A stretch of 64,000 nt of DNA from Chloroflexota bacterium (GTDB lineage: Bacteria; Chloroflexota; Limnocylindria; Limnocylindrales; CSP1-4): contig VBEC01000018.1 of assembly GCA_005883615.1 (NCBI GenBank), positions 105,473 through 169,472 of the forward strand, written 5' to 3'. This document shows positions 33,870 through 42,983 of this stretch, piece by piece. Under the pieces are notes generated by a model. That model was not told where the DNA came from, made no database searches, and saw nothing but the letters and a program-made list of their open reading frames with translations. Numbering within the stretch: position 1 is the first letter of the stretch; every line of letters begins with the position of its first letter. The translations under genes and the position numbers were made by a program.

Positions 33870-36701
33870 ATGCCGCTTGGGCAGTACCAGCGCAAGCGCG
33901 ACTTCGGCAAGACGCCCGAGCCGAAAGGCGGCACGGCCGGCGGATCGGGCGGACGCTTCGTCGTCCAGCGCCATCGCGCCACCCGATTGCACTACGACTT
34001 CCGACTCGAGATCGACGGCGTCCTCGTCAGCTGGGCCGTGCCCAAAGGCCCGACGCTCGACCCAAGGCAGCGGCGGTTGGCCATGAAGGTCGAAGACCAC
34101 CCGATCGAGTACCTGGATTTCGAGGGCGTCATTCCGAGGGGCCAGTACGGGGCGGGCGACGTGATCGTCTGGGACTGGGGTACGTGGGAGCCGGACCCCG
34201 AAACCCCCGACCCCGGCAGGGCCATCACGGACGGCGAGCTCAAGTTTCGCCTTGACGGCCAGAAGCTCAAGGGTCGTTTCACGATCGTGCGCACGCGCCC
34301 GCGGGATGGCGAGGACGGCGAGCCGTGGCTGCTCATCAAGAAACGCGACGAAGCCGCCGTGGACGCGTGGGACGCGGAGGGCTTCCCACAGTCGGTCAAG
34401 ACCGGCCGGACCAACGACGAGGTCAAGGCGAATCGCGACGCCCTCTGGCAGAGCGGAGCGCCGGCAGCTCAGGCGGAGATCGACCTCTCGAAGGCGGCGC
34501 CGGCGCCGCTTCCAGAGTTCATCGAACCGATGGCAGCGACGCTGGCAAGCACCGCGTTCGACAGCCCCGACTGGATCTTCGAGATCAAGTGGGACGGCTA
34601 TCGGGTCGAAGCGATCGTCGACGGCGACAAGGTGCGGCTGCGGACGCGCCATGGCAACGACGCCGAAACCTACTTTCCGCGCCTGCTCACGCCGCCCAGC
34701 TGGATCAACGCGGCGCAGGCGATCGTCGACGGCGAGGTCGTCGCCCTCGACGACCAGGGCTTGCCGGACTTCGGGCTCCTCCAGCTTCGGATCAGCGAGT
34801 CCGTCGGCAGCCGGGCCCCTGGCCGGTTGAAAGGAATGGCCCGGCCGGCGACCGAGGCCGAGGCCGACGAGGCTCGCCGGGCTCCTCTCGTGTACCAGGC
34901 GTTCGACCTCCTGTATGCCGACGGCAAGTCGCTCGTCAACGTGCCCCTCGAACATCGCAAGCGACTGCTCCGAAGCCTGCTCAGGGAGCACCCGCGGGTG
35001 CGCTACGCGGCGCACGTGGAGCGCGATGGCGTCGCCTTCTTCAAGGCCGCACAGGAGAAGGGTCTCGAGGGGATCATCGCCAAACGGCGCGACAGCCGCT
35101 ACGAGCCAGGCCGGCGCGTGACGACCTGGCTCAAGCTCAAGGTCCGCCCCGAGCAAGAGCTGGTCGTTGGGGGCTACACGCCGGGGGAGGGTAATGCCCG
35201 TGATCTCGGCGCTCTCATCCTCGGGGTCTACGAAGACGGCAAGCTGCGCTACGCCGGCAAGGTCGGCAGTGGCTTCAACGCCCGGACGCGCAGGGAGCTG
35301 AGGGAGCGCCTCGACGCGCTGGCCACGGATGAACCTCCGTTCGAGCCGCCACCTCCCCGGACGGGAGAGCTCAGGGGCGCACACTGGGCTCGACCCGAGC
35401 TCGTCATCCGGGCTGAGTTAGGCGGGTGGTCGAGGGACGGTCTCGTCCGTCAGAGCGCATTCAAGGGGATCGAGCTGGACAAGGACCCGCGTGAGGTCAC
35501 CCGCGAACGGGCGATCGACTCATCGGCCACGGGTGCGGCTAAGTCCGCGTCATCGGCGAGGTCGAAGCCATCGCCGGACGCCAGGCCGTCGGCAGAGTCC
35601 GAGCCACCGGCGAAGGCCCAAACTTCCCCCGCCTCTGAGGGCGCCCCGAAGATGAAGCCCACGTCGGCGCCAGAACGGAAGCCCCCAACCGAGCCTGCGG
35701 TCTCGCCCGAACATCCCTGGACGGCGACCGAGGAAGAGCTCGAGGCTCTCCATAGACTCGGCTCCGAGGGCCTCTGGAGCGCCGGCGGTCACGAGCTCAA
35801 GCTCACGAACCTCGACAAGGTCCTGTTCCCGCCGCCCGTTGGGCCGGATGGCTCCGAGACGAGCGAGCCCCCAGTCACGAAGCGCGAGCTGATCGAGTAT
35901 TTCGCCCGGATCGCCCCCGCCATGCTGCCGCACCTGGCCGACCGTCCGCTCAACCTGCACCGCTACCCGAACGGTGCAGGGGCGTCCGGTTTCTGGCAGA
36001 AGGACATCCCGTCGACGGCGCCGAAGTGGCTGCGGATCTGGCACGAGACCGGCGTCGAGGGGCGCGAGGACCGCGAGGCCAACGACCACCTGATCGCCGA
36101 CCGAGTGGCAACGCTGTGCTGGCTCGGCAATCAGGCCGCCTTCGAAATCCACGCCTGGACCTCGACGATCCACGATCCATGGATACCGACGTTCGCGCTG
36201 ATCGACATCGATCCCGGCGAGAAGACGACCTGGGAGGAGACCCTCACGCTGGCCCGCCTCTTTCGGGCTGCACTAGGCCACCTCGGCGTGCGCGGCTATC
36301 CGAAGGTGACCGGGCGGCGTGGCATCCAGATCTGGATACCGGTCATCCGCGGGAGGTACACGTACGAGGACACGAGCCGCTGGGTCGAACAGGTGTCGCG
36401 GGCGGTCGGAGCGATGGTCCCCGACCTGGTTTCATGGGAGTGGAGCAAGTCCCAACGAGGCGGCAAGGCGCGCCTCGATTACACCCAGAATCAGCCGATC
36501 AAGACGCTCGTCGCTCCCTACGCGGTCCGTCCAGCGGCGGGCGCTCCCGTGTCAGCCCCGATCACCTGGGAGGAGCTCGACGATCCCGAGCTGCGCCCGA
36601 ACCGCTGGACCATACGAACGATCGTCCCTCGCGTCGCCGAACGCGGCGATCTGTTCGCCGCGGCGCAGACGGATCACCAGGAACTGCCGCCGCTGGCGTG
36701 A
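33870..36701 (+). CDS. ligD: Multifunctional DNA ligase D (PE-LIG-POL)
   Basis: 943 residues with all three LigD modules in the Pseudomonas order. The 3'-phosphoesterase is about residues 5-165 (FVVQRHRATRLHYDFRLEID, GVIPRGQYGAGDVIVWD). The ATP-dependent ligase is about 195-530, with nucleotidyl Lys240 in FEIKWDGYR, then EGIIAKRRDSRYEPGRR and WLKLKVRPEQELVVGGY. A low-complexity Ala/Ser/Pro/Lys linker covers about 550-615. The primase-polymerase is about 625-943 (LTNLDKVLFPP, DRPLNLHRYPNGA, ALIDIDPGEKTTWEETL, VTGRRGIQIWIP, SKSQRGGKARLDYTQN). It repairs double-strand breaks together with Ku. The domain order differs from the POL-first mycobacterial enzyme. Confidence 0.97.
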   Translation: MPLGQYQRKRDFGKTPEPKGGTAGGSGGRFVVQRHRATRLHYDFRLEIDGVLVSWAVPKGPTLDPRQRRLAMKVEDHPIEYLDFEGVIPRGQYGAGDVIVWDWGTWEPDPETPDPGRAITDGELKFRLDGQKLKGRFTIVRTRPRDGEDGEPWLLIKKRDEAAVDAWDAEGFPQSVKTGRTNDEVKANRDALWQSGAPAAQAEIDLSKAAPAPLPEFIEPMAATLASTAFDSPDWIFEIKWDGYRVEAIVDGDKVRLRTRHGNDAETYFPRLLTPPSWINAAQAIVDGEVVALDDQGLPDFGLLQLRISESVGSRAPGRLKGMARPATEAEADEARRAPLVYQAFDLLYADGKSLVNVPLEHRKRLLRSLLREHPRVRYAAHVERDGVAFFKAAQEKGLEGIIAKRRDSRYEPGRRVTTWLKLKVRPEQELVVGGYTPGEGNARDLGALILGVYEDGKLRYAGKVGSGFNARTRRELRERLDALATDEPPFEPPPPRTGELRGAHWARPELVIRAELGGWSRDGLVRQSAFKGIELDKDPREVTRERAIDSSATGAAKSASSARSKPSPDARPSAESEPPAKAQTSPASEGAPKMKPTSAPERKPPTEPAVSPEHPWTATEEELEALHRLGSEGLWSAGGHELKLTNLDKVLFPPPVGPDGSETSEPPVTKRELIEYFARIAPAMLPHLADRPLNLHRYPNGAGASGFWQKDIPSTAPKWLRIWHETGVEGREDREANDHLIADRVATLCWLGNQAAFEIHAWTSTIHDPWIPTFALIDIDPGEKTTWEETLTLARLFRAALGHLGVRGYPKVTGRRGIQIWIPVIRGRYTYEDTSRWVEQVSRAVGAMVPDLVSWEWSKSQRGGKARLDYTQNQPIKTLVAPYAVRPAAGAPVSAPITWEELDDPELRPNRWTIRTIVPRVAERGDLFAAAQTDHQELPPLA

Positions 36702-36707
36702 ATCCCG

Positions 36708-37421
36708 CTACGGCGACAGGCTCTGCCGCCAGGGCACCGGGTCCCTTGGCGAATAGGGCGCCCAAAAGAAGCAGACCAGTGGCTCGCCGCTGGAGTACTC
36801 CACATGGGCGGTGGTCGCCGACTCGTCGAGTGTCAGGCGGATCTCGATCGTATCGTCGTCGGGATGGTTCGGATCGTAGATCGCGAGCACCAGGCGACCC
36901 GAATCCACAGCGTACCCGTAACACACCACCTGGTGGTTCTCGCCCAGTCGGCGCGGGTCCCGCGAGGTGATCCGTACGAGGCCGACCATCGACAGACGGC
37001 CCGCGTCGATATCCGCCCGAATCCTGGGCCACTCGTCACGCACCATCACCCCAGCGTGGCCGCGCCGTCCCAGGAGACGGCTCCACCAGGTGGGGCCGGG
37101 GGGCCGCAGGGCCATCAGGTCGTAGAAGCGCAGCGGCACACGCCCGAAGTCGAAGCTGTCGATCTGGCGGTCGACCAGATACTGGAATCGGGGCGTGCCA
37201 GCCACCGGCACGTCGCGCTCCGGAGGTGGCTCGACGCCAGCTTCGAAGAGGTCCCCGGTGGTGAACGCCATCCCGCCGCACAGCCCGTCCGCCGCGTCCC
37301 CGAAGTTGACCTCGAGCAGTCCCGCGAGTTGGAGCCGAACGGTCTGCTGGTGTGGAAATGCGTTGGCGAAGTGAAGGCCTCTCGTGCTGGGCAGGAAGTT
37401 CGGGACCCGAGCGACCGCCAC
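36708..37421 (-). CDS. Hypothetical protein with cysteine-peptidase-like motifs
   Basis: 237 residues from GTG. I do not recognise a named family, but the spacing of conserved-looking residues suggests a papain/C39-like fold: a Cys in DGLCGGMAF preceded by NFGDAAD, a His in GENHQVVCYGYAVD, and an Asp/Asn in LAIYDPNHPDDDT. This is the Cys-His-Asn order of such peptidases. FDFGRVPLRFYDLMALRPP lies between them. There is no signal peptide, so it is probably cytoplasmic. It lies six bases downstream of the LLM oxidoreductase on the same strand and is likely co-transcribed with it. Activity is inference only. Confidence 0.7.
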   Translation of the reverse strand: MAVARVPNFLPSTRGLHFANAFPHQQTVRLQLAGLLEVNFGDAADGLCGGMAFTTGDLFEAGVEPPPERDVPVAGTPRFQYLVDRQIDSFDFGRVPLRFYDLMALRPPGPTWWSRLLGRRGHAGVMVRDEWPRIRADIDAGRLSMVGLVRITSRDPRRLGENHQVVCYGYAVDSGRLVLAIYDPNHPDDDTIEIRLTLDESATTAHVEYSSGEPLVCFFWAPYSPRDPVPWRQSLSP

Positions 37422-37427
37422 CGGCGG

Positions 37428-38318
37428 TCAGCGAACGCCGACTCTGTGGCGCGCTACGATCTCCCGATCGAAGCGCTCCGCTGCCGACGCGACGCGGTCC
37501 GGGTCCGTCTCGCCGAAAGCGACGGCGAGGTGCTCTACCCCCAGCTCGGCGAAGCGGTCGACCTCCGCAGCGATCTCGTCAGGCGATCCGGACATTGCAT
37601 AGAAACCGGCCTTGAAGTCGCCGAACCTCACATTCACCCGTGCTGACAGCGTCGGCATCGGCCGGCCCGTGGCCACGGCGGCGTCGCGGATGATCGGGAT
37701 CCAGGACGCGAAGGCGTCCGGGCCGCTGGCACTCGATTGGTACCAGTCGGCCAGCCGGCCGGCCCGCCGGAGAGCGGGCTCGGAGCGCCCGCCGAGCAGG
37801 ATCGGCAGGGCGGCCCCCTGCGCCGGCAACGGGCCGAAGACGAAGTCGCTGAAGGAGTGGAAACGGCCCTCGAACGGCTCCTCCGATCCCGACCACAGGT
37901 GGCGCCACAGACGTACGGTTTCGTCCGTGTAAGCACCCCGAACATGGAATCGCTCAGCCTCCCCGAGGTTGGCAAACTCCACTTCGTTCCAGCCCAGCCC
38001 GACACCGGCGATGACACGACCGCGCGTCAGCGCGTCCAGGCTCGCCAGCTCCTTCGCCAGGACGACCGCGTTCCGCTGTGGCACCACGATAACCGAGGTC
38101 CCCAGGCGCAACCGGGCATGACGGCCGCCGACGTGGGCAAGGCTCACGATGGCCTCGTAGATGACGCCGTACTCGCGCTCGGCCGAGTGGGGCACCAGCA
38201 CATGGTCGGTCGACCAGACGGCCGACCACCCCAGGCGCTCGGCTGCCTCGGCGGCAGCCTCGATACCCTCGGGGCTGGCACCCTTTGGCATGGTCGGTAG
38301 GACGAGGCCGAAATCCAT
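37428..38318 (-). CDS. LLM-class flavin-dependent oxidoreductase (F420 type)
   Basis: 296 residues with the luciferase-like monooxygenase TIM barrel. The start MDFGLVLPTMPKG, then AAEAAERLGWSAVWSTDHVLVP, RLRLGTSVIVVPQRNAVVLAKELASLD and GRVIAGVGLGWNEVEFANLG are typical of F420-dependent LLM enzymes (TIGR03619-like). VGLGWNEVEF is the stretch that frames the cofactor phosphate. The C-terminal region has GSPDEIAAEVDRFAELGVEHLAV. Substrate is unknown. It points to F420 use in the organism, as in many Actinobacteria and Chloroflexota. The TACCAT box 7 bases before the ATG and the absence of a Shine-Dalgarno sequence suggest a leaderless mRNA. Confidence 0.92.
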   Translation of the reverse strand: MDFGLVLPTMPKGASPEGIEAAAEAAERLGWSAVWSTDHVLVPHSAEREYGVIYEAIVSLAHVGGRHARLRLGTSVIVVPQRNAVVLAKELASLDALTRGRVIAGVGLGWNEVEFANLGEAERFHVRGAYTDETVRLWRHLWSGSEEPFEGRFHSFSDFVFGPLPAQGAALPILLGGRSEPALRRAGRLADWYQSSASGPDAFASWIPIIRDAAVATGRPMPTLSARVNVRFGDFKAGFYAMSGSPDEIAAEVDRFAELGVEHLAVAFGETDPDRVASAAERFDREIVARHRVGVR

Positions 38319-38325
38319 TGGCGCG

Positions 38326-38331
38326 ATGGTA
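38326..38331 (-). promoter_or_regulatory. TACCAT -10 box, 7 bases before the LLM start
   Basis: On the minus strand TACCAT, CGCGCCA, then ATG (38318). The same hexamer precedes the YyaL gene at nearly the same distance. Confidence 0.45.
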
Positions 38332-38398
38332 GACCGGGCGCTTCGGCAGCGCCTCGGGGGTGCCGAGATGCTCCCGCCCTTCGGAACCGCCTCCGGCC

Positions 38399-39496
38399 CT
38401 ACGCCTTGACGGGCGGCCCGAACCAGACGCTCGCAGCGATGATCAGGTACAGGCCCACGAGCGCCAGGCCCTCGAGCCAGTTGGATTCACCGTCGAACAC
38501 GATCACGGCCGCGAGCACGGCCGACAGGGCCACCGCAGCCACCAGGAGCGGCGATAGCACGAGCGTCAACGGGGCGGGTGCGAGGAGGCTGACGATCACC
38601 AGCACCGGGATCAGCGCCAGCGCCACCTGGAGGCTGCCGTTGAGGACGACGCTGATCGCCAGGTCGGCCCGGTTCCGATAGGCCATCTGAATGCCGACCA
38701 CGTGCTCCACGGCGTTGCCGGCGATCGCCACGATCACCAGGCCGACGAACGCCTCCGACAGCCCGAGGGACGCCATCGCGGGCCGCAATGCTTCGACGAA
38801 CCAGTCCGACACGAGTGCGGCGGCACCCGCAGAGACCGCCAGGAGGCCGATCGACAGCGAGAGCGGCCAAACGTCCGAGGCCTCCAGATCGTCGGCGGGC
38901 TCCGCTGCATCTTCGCCCCCGATCGAGAACGGGATGGATCCGGCGAACACAACCAGCAGCACGATCGAAGTGAAGACCGACAGATCCGTGGCATGGCCCT
39001 GGTCCGGCGCACCGGGAGCCGTCGCGAGCGTTGGGATCGCGAGTGCTGCAACCGCCAGCAGGAGCAGCGTGGCAATCAGCCGCGGGCGCTCCCGGGTGAA
39101 CCGCTGGACCCCGTTTCGAAGCCCGCCCGCGATGAATGCCAGCCCGAGCACGAGCAGCGTGTTCGCGAGAATGGAGCCGATCAGCGCCGTTTGGACGACG
39201 ACCACGAGTCCGGCTTGCAGCGCGAAGATCGAGATGAAGAGTTCCGGAAGGTTCCCGAGAGCGGACTGCAGCACGCCCGTCGCTCCCGCCCCGAACCGAT
39301 GCCCGAGCTGCTCGGTGCCCTCGCCGACCAGTGCCGCCAGCGCCGCCAGGGCGACGGCCGATGCGACGAACACGACGACGTGATCTGCACCGGTGACCTG
39401 GAGCGCGAACGTCGCCACCGTCGCAGCGAGGGCGAGGAGCACGAGCATCGATACCCCGCGCCCAAGGGCCGCCGTCAATCGGCCCGCGATTGCCAT
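38399..39496 (-). CDS. Calcium/cation:proton antiporter (CaCA, Cax/ChaA type)
   Basis: 365 residues with about eleven membrane helices. It has the two inverted CaCA repeats: the first alpha repeat in LQSALGNLPELFISIFALQAG and the second in IVAIAGNAVEHVVGIQMAYRN followed by ISVVLNGSLQVALALIPVLV. The GNxxE motifs carry the acidic residues that bind Ca2+ in the membrane. An acidic cytoplasmic loop (GGEDAAEPADDLEA) separates the halves, as in Cax proteins. It exports Ca2+ or other cations in exchange for protons. It is divergent from the YyaL gene with 37 bases between starts, each start carrying its own -10 box. Confidence 0.94.
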   Translation of the reverse strand: MAIAGRLTAALGRGVSMLVLLALAATVATFALQVTGADHVVVFVASAVALAALAALVGEGTEQLGHRFGAGATGVLQSALGNLPELFISIFALQAGLVVVVQTALIGSILANTLLVLGLAFIAGGLRNGVQRFTRERPRLIATLLLLAVAALAIPTLATAPGAPDQGHATDLSVFTSIVLLVVFAGSIPFSIGGEDAAEPADDLEASDVWPLSLSIGLLAVSAGAAALVSDWFVEALRPAMASLGLSEAFVGLVIVAIAGNAVEHVVGIQMAYRNRADLAISVVLNGSLQVALALIPVLVIVSLLAPAPLTLVLSPLLVAAVALSAVLAAVIVFDGESNWLEGLALVGLYLIIAASVWFGPPVKA

Positions 39497-39502
39497 TCGC
39501 GC

Positions 39503-39508
39503 AGGATA
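39503..39508 (-). promoter_or_regulatory. TATCCT -10 box, 6 bases before the antiporter start
   Basis: Minus strand TATCCT, GCGCGA, ATG (39496). The identical hexamer lies before the DUF3830 gene. Confidence 0.45.
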
Positions 39509-39521
39509 GGAGGTGGGTCAC

Positions 39522-39527
39522 TACCAT
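39522..39527 (+). promoter_or_regulatory. TACCAT -10 box, 6 bases before the YyaL start
   Basis: TACCAT, CGACCC, ATG (39534). An AGGAGGT at 39509-39515 is too far from this ATG (about 18 bases) to act as its Shine-Dalgarno sequence. Confidence 0.4.
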
Positions 39528-39533
39528 CGACCC

Positions 39534-41618
39534 ATGTCCCGCGCACCGACCGCGCCACGCTTCACGAACCGCCTGGCGAGAGAAACGAGCCCGTACCTCC
39601 TCCAGCACGCTCACAACCCGGTGGACTGGTATCCCTGGGGACCGGAGGCGCTGGCCAAGGCACGGGCCGAGGACAAGCCGATCTTCCTGTCGATCGGGTA
39701 CGCGGCCTGCCACTGGTGCCACGTGATGGAGCGCGAGTCGTTCGAGGACGAGGCAACCGCGGCCGACCTGCGGGAGGGTTTCGTGGCGATCAAGGTGGAT
39801 CGGGAGGAGCGCCCCGATCTCGACCACGTCTACATGACCGCCGTACAAGCGATGACCGGCTCCGGCGGCTGGCCGATGAGCGTGTTCCTGACCCCGGAGG
39901 GAAAGCCCTTCTACGGTGGGACCTATTTTCCGAACGAGCCGCGCCACGGCATGCCCTCGTTTCGGGATGTCCTTGCGGGCGTCCGCAGGGCATGGCGAGA
40001 AGAGCGCACAGAGGTGGAGGCTTCGGGCACCAGGCTCGTCGAGGCCTTGGTCGGCCAGCGCTCCGCGGCCGAAGGCGGCTCAATCGACCGCAGCGTCCTG
40101 GAGCAGGCCGTGGCCTCCCTCGAGGCGACCTTCGATGCCCGACGAGGTGGCTGGGGCGGAGCGCCCAGGTTCCCCCAGCCAATGACCATCGAGTTCCTCC
40201 TGCGGCGGTCGGCTGGGCGCGATGGACGCCCTGGCGGAGACGGCCGCGCCCTGTCCATGGCGCGCCGGACCCTGGACGCAATGGCCGACGGCGGCGTCCA
40301 CGACCAGCTGGGCGGCGGCTTCCACCGCTATGCGACTGACGCCGAATGGCTCGTGCCGCATTTCGAGCAGATGCTGTACGACAACGCGCAGCTCGCGCGG
40401 GTGTACGTCCATGCCTGGCAGCTCACACGGGACGATCGCTATCGCGAAGTCGCCGAGGGGACGCTCGACTACATGTCGCGCGAGCTGCTGACCTCGGACG
40501 GCGCGTTCGCGGCGAGCCAGGACGCCGACACCCAGGGCAAAGAGGGCGCCACATTCGTGTGGACGGCCTCGGAGGTTCGCGACGCCCTGGGCGATACGGC
40601 CGCCCTGTTCTCGACCGCTTACGGGGTTACGGCGGCCGGCAACTGGGAGGGCACCACGATCCTGTCGCGCCTCCGTCAGGATCCGCAGCTGTCCATCGAA
40701 TTCGGGATCCCGGAGCACGAAGTCCGGAGCCGGCTCTCCGATGCGCGCGCGGTTCTGCTTCGACGCCGCAACGAGCGAGCCCAGCCGGCTCGCGACGACA
40801 AGGCCCTCGCGGCGTGGAACGGCCTTGCCATCGCAGCCTTCGCCGACGCATCCGCGTTGCCGGGCGGTGAGCGGTATCGGGACCTCGCGCTCCGCGCGGC
40901 CGGCGCAATCATGGCCGGCCTCCAGAGCCCGGATGGTCGGCTGAAGCGATCGTGGAAGGACGGCCGTGCCGCCGGCGAGGGCGTCCTGGAGGACTACACG
41001 CACCTGGCCGACGGCTTGCTGGCCTTGTACGAGGCGACCTTCGACGAGCGGTGGTTCGCGGCGGCCCGGGATCTGATGGACCTCGTGCTGCTGCACTTCG
41101 CGGATCCGTCGGGCGGCTTCTTCGACACGGCCGACGACCACGAGCAGCTTGTGACGCGGCCGAAGGACGTGCAGGACAACGCCCTGCCGTCGGGCAACGC
41201 GATGGCGACGAGCGTCCTGCTGCGCCTCGCGGCGCTCACCGGCGAAGGTGCCTATCGGTCGGCCGCCGAGCGTGCCCTGGCGCAGGTCACCTCGTTCGCG
41301 GGCCGCTATCCGAACGGGTTTGGACAGTGGCTCGGCGCGCTCGACTTCGCCCTGGCGTCGGTCGTGGAGATCGCACTCGTCGGCGATCCGGACGCATCCG
41401 AGACTGCGGCACTGGTCGCGACTGTCCGCGCCGGCTTCCGCCCCAACCAGGTGGTCGCCCTCTCGGATCGAGGGTCCGTCCCGGCGAGCGCCATTGCGCT
41501 CCTTCACGACCGGCCCGCTCTCGATGGACGAGCCACGGCCTACGTCTGCCGTGGCTTCGCCTGCCGCCGGCCGGTCACCCACCCGGACGAGTTGGCGGCC
41601 CAGCTCCTCGAGGCGTGA
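39534..41618 (+). CDS. YyaL/DUF255 thioredoxin-domain protein (SSP411-like)
   Basis: 694 residues from ATG 39534. The N-terminal DUF255 thioredoxin-like domain starts [21 protein letters not shown] and has the CxxC active site in [18 protein letters not shown], then [12 protein letters not shown]-like sequence and [20 protein letters not shown]. From about residue 190 a six-hairpin (alpha/alpha)6 toroid follows ([59 protein letters not shown]). The family is related to mammalian SPATA20; it combines a redox-like domain with a sugar-epimerase-like barrel, and its physiological role remains unsettled. Its TGA overlaps the GTG of the next gene. Confidence 0.94.
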   Translation: MSRAPTAPRFTNRLARETSPYLLQHAHNPVDWYPWGPEALAKARAEDKPIFLSIGYAACHWCHVMERESFEDEATAADLREGFVAIKVDREERPDLDHVYMTAVQAMTGSGGWPMSVFLTPEGKPFYGGTYFPNEPRHGMPSFRDVLAGVRRAWREERTEVEASGTRLVEALVGQRSAAEGGSIDRSVLEQAVASLEATFDARRGGWGGAPRFPQPMTIEFLLRRSAGRDGRPGGDGRALSMARRTLDAMADGGVHDQLGGGFHRYATDAEWLVPHFEQMLYDNAQLARVYVHAWQLTRDDRYREVAEGTLDYMSRELLTSDGAFAASQDADTQGKEGATFVWTASEVRDALGDTAALFSTAYGVTAAGNWEGTTILSRLRQDPQLSIEFGIPEHEVRSRLSDARAVLLRRRNERAQPARDDKALAAWNGLAIAAFADASALPGGERYRDLALRAAGAIMAGLQSPDGRLKRSWKDGRAAGEGVLEDYTHLADGLLALYEATFDERWFAAARDLMDLVLLHFADPSGGFFDTADDHEQLVTRPKDVQDNALPSGNAMATSVLLRLAALTGEGAYRSAAERALAQVTSFAGRYPNGFGQWLGALDFALASVVEIALVGDPDASETAALVATVRAGFRPNQVVALSDRGSVPASAIALLHDRPALDGRATAYVCRGFACRRPVTHPDELAAQLLEA

Positions 41619-42133
41619 GCCGGACCAGGGGTGGCATCGAGGTCAGGGAGGCCCATCCCGACGAATACGAGGAAATCGGCACGCTGACCGCCGCTGCGTA
41701 CCAAGGGTATCCGGAGGCCGGCGAGGACCCGGACTACATGGCCCAGCTGCGCGATGTGGCAGCGCGAGCCGCCGTTCGCCCGGTCCTGGTGGCCGTCGAC
41801 GACGAGGGACGCGTGATGGGATCGGTCGTGTATGTCGGTGGCCCGGGCCCGTTCGCCGAGACGCAGGGCGAGAACGAGGCCAGCTTCCGAATGCTCGCGG
41901 TCGCCGACTGGGCTCGCGGTCGTGGAGCTGGCGAGGCGTTGACACGGGCTTGCATCGATCGGGCCCGCGCGGGAGGCCGCAGTGCACTCGTGCTGCTGAC
42001 GTTGCCGGCGATGACCGCCGCCCATCGGCTCTACGAGAAGCTCGGCTTCCGTCGCGCACCGGAGCGCGATTGGGAGTTCGAGCCTGGGCGCCAGCTGCTC
42101 GGCTATGAGCACGACCTGAGCCCTCGGAGCTAA
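41615..42133 (+). CDS. GNAT-family N-acetyltransferase
   Basis: 172 residues from a GTG overlapping the YyaL stop (GTGA). The GNAT fold is visible: [23 protein letters not shown], the strand [11 protein letters not shown], the acetyl-CoA pyrophosphate loop [25 protein letters not shown] (the R/Q-x-x-G-x-G/A element) and the C-terminal [29 protein letters not shown]. It transfers acetyl from acetyl-CoA to an unknown amine. Coupling to YyaL suggests a functional link. It converges with the Mug-type glycosylase gene, the two overlapping by four bases at their stops. Confidence 0.92.
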   Translation: MSRTRGGIEVREAHPDEYEEIGTLTAAAYQGYPEAGEDPDYMAQLRDVAARAAVRPVLVAVDDEGRVMGSVVYVGGPGPFAETQGENEASFRMLAVADWARGRGAGEALTRACIDRARAGGRSALVLLTLPAMTAAHRLYEKLGFRRAPERDWEFEPGRQLLGYEHDLSPRS

Positions 42134-42738
42134 TCCCTGATCGCAGCAGCCAGGTTCCGCAGGAAATTCAAGCCCGCAGCGACATCTTCCGTGCTGGCGT
42201 AGGGGCCAGGCATCAGGAAGCACGGTCGCCCGCTCAAGGCGACGCCCTGCAGCTGACCCCAGCGCGCCGGGAGACTGCGGCCCGCGGCAGACTCGGCCGC
42301 CCTCTTGTAGACGAACACGACGGCAGCCGGCCGCCACAGTGCAACCTTCTGCCAGAGCGGGCCGACACCGGCTCGCAGCTCGGCGTCGCTGGCGGTGTCC
42401 CGGGCACTCGGGCGCTTCAACAGGTCCGTGATGCCGTGACCCGCCGCGACCAGGGTGTCGTCGGCCGCCTCGGGCGAGGTGCCGGGCGGCAGGATGCTGG
42501 CCTTGACGAGGCGTGCCCAGAACATGCGTCCCAGACGGCCCTGGTGGTAGTGACCCGCCTCGACGCTGACCGGCGACGGATTCAGGCCGACGAACAGGAG
42601 ACCGCCGCGGTCCGGCGGAAGGTCGGCGAGCGTTGCAGTCGTCTGCCCGTCGATGTCGAGAACCGTTCGATGCGAGCCCGGCCCGGGCCGTCGGATCAGT
42701 TCGGCGAGATCGACGGTCTGGTCAACCCGATCCGGCAT
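42130..42738 (-). CDS. Mismatch-specific DNA glycosylase (Mug/UDG family)
   Basis: 202 residues. It is a G:T/U mismatch-specific uracil DNA glycosylase of the Mug/TDG branch. The water-activating motif GLLFVGLNPSPVSVEAGHYH carries the Asn of the Mug GINP motif, and GRLGRMFWARLVKASIL continues the family pattern. The DNA-intercalating loop, usually NPSGLS or MPSTS, here reads FLMPGPYASTED, an atypical form. It removes uracil or thymine mispaired with G, products of cytosine deamination that matter in a high-GC genome. The next upstream gene on the strand is tatA. Confidence 0.88.
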   Translation of the reverse strand: MPDRVDQTVDLAELIRRPGPGSHRTVLDIDGQTTATLADLPPDRGGLLFVGLNPSPVSVEAGHYHQGRLGRMFWARLVKASILPPGTSPEAADDTLVAAGHGITDLLKRPSARDTASDAELRAGVGPLWQKVALWRPAAVVFVYKRAAESAAGRSLPARWGQLQGVALSGRPCFLMPGPYASTEDVAAGLNFLRNLAAAIRD

Positions 42739-42760
42739 GGTTCAGCCCCGGAATTCGCCG

Positions 42761-42940
42761 TCAGGCGCGGCGGTCGTCGGTTGGCGGTTGGTCCCGATCG
42801 TCCCGACTGCTCGAGACCTCCCTGCGAGCGTTCTTGAAGGCGGAGCCGAGCGATCGTCCGATCTGGGGCAGCGTCTTCGGGCCTCGCCAGATCAGCACCA
42901 GTGCCAGGATTACGATGAGCAGCAGTCCGACATCGGGCAC
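42761..42940 (-). CDS. tatA: TatA/E-like twin-arginine translocase subunit
   Basis: A 59-residue product from GTG 42940, missed by the ORF track because of its size. It has the TatA layout: a short N-terminal membrane helix VGLLLIVILALVLIWRGPKTLPQ, the hinge and conserved phenylalanine in IGRSLGSAFKNARREV, and an acidic, polar C-terminal tail. The FGP-type hinge is RGPKTLPQIGRSLG, common in TatA of high-GC bacteria. No TatC gene is next to it, so the rest of the Tat system lies elsewhere. It lies between the Mug gene and the DUF3052 gene on the same strand. Confidence 0.88.
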   Translation of the reverse strand: MPDVGLLLIVILALVLIWRGPKTLPQIGRSLGSAFKNARREVSSSRDDRDQPPTDDRRA

Positions 42941-42983
42941 CGGCGCATGGTACGCCCGTCGGTCTCCCCAACGAGCGGCCGGC

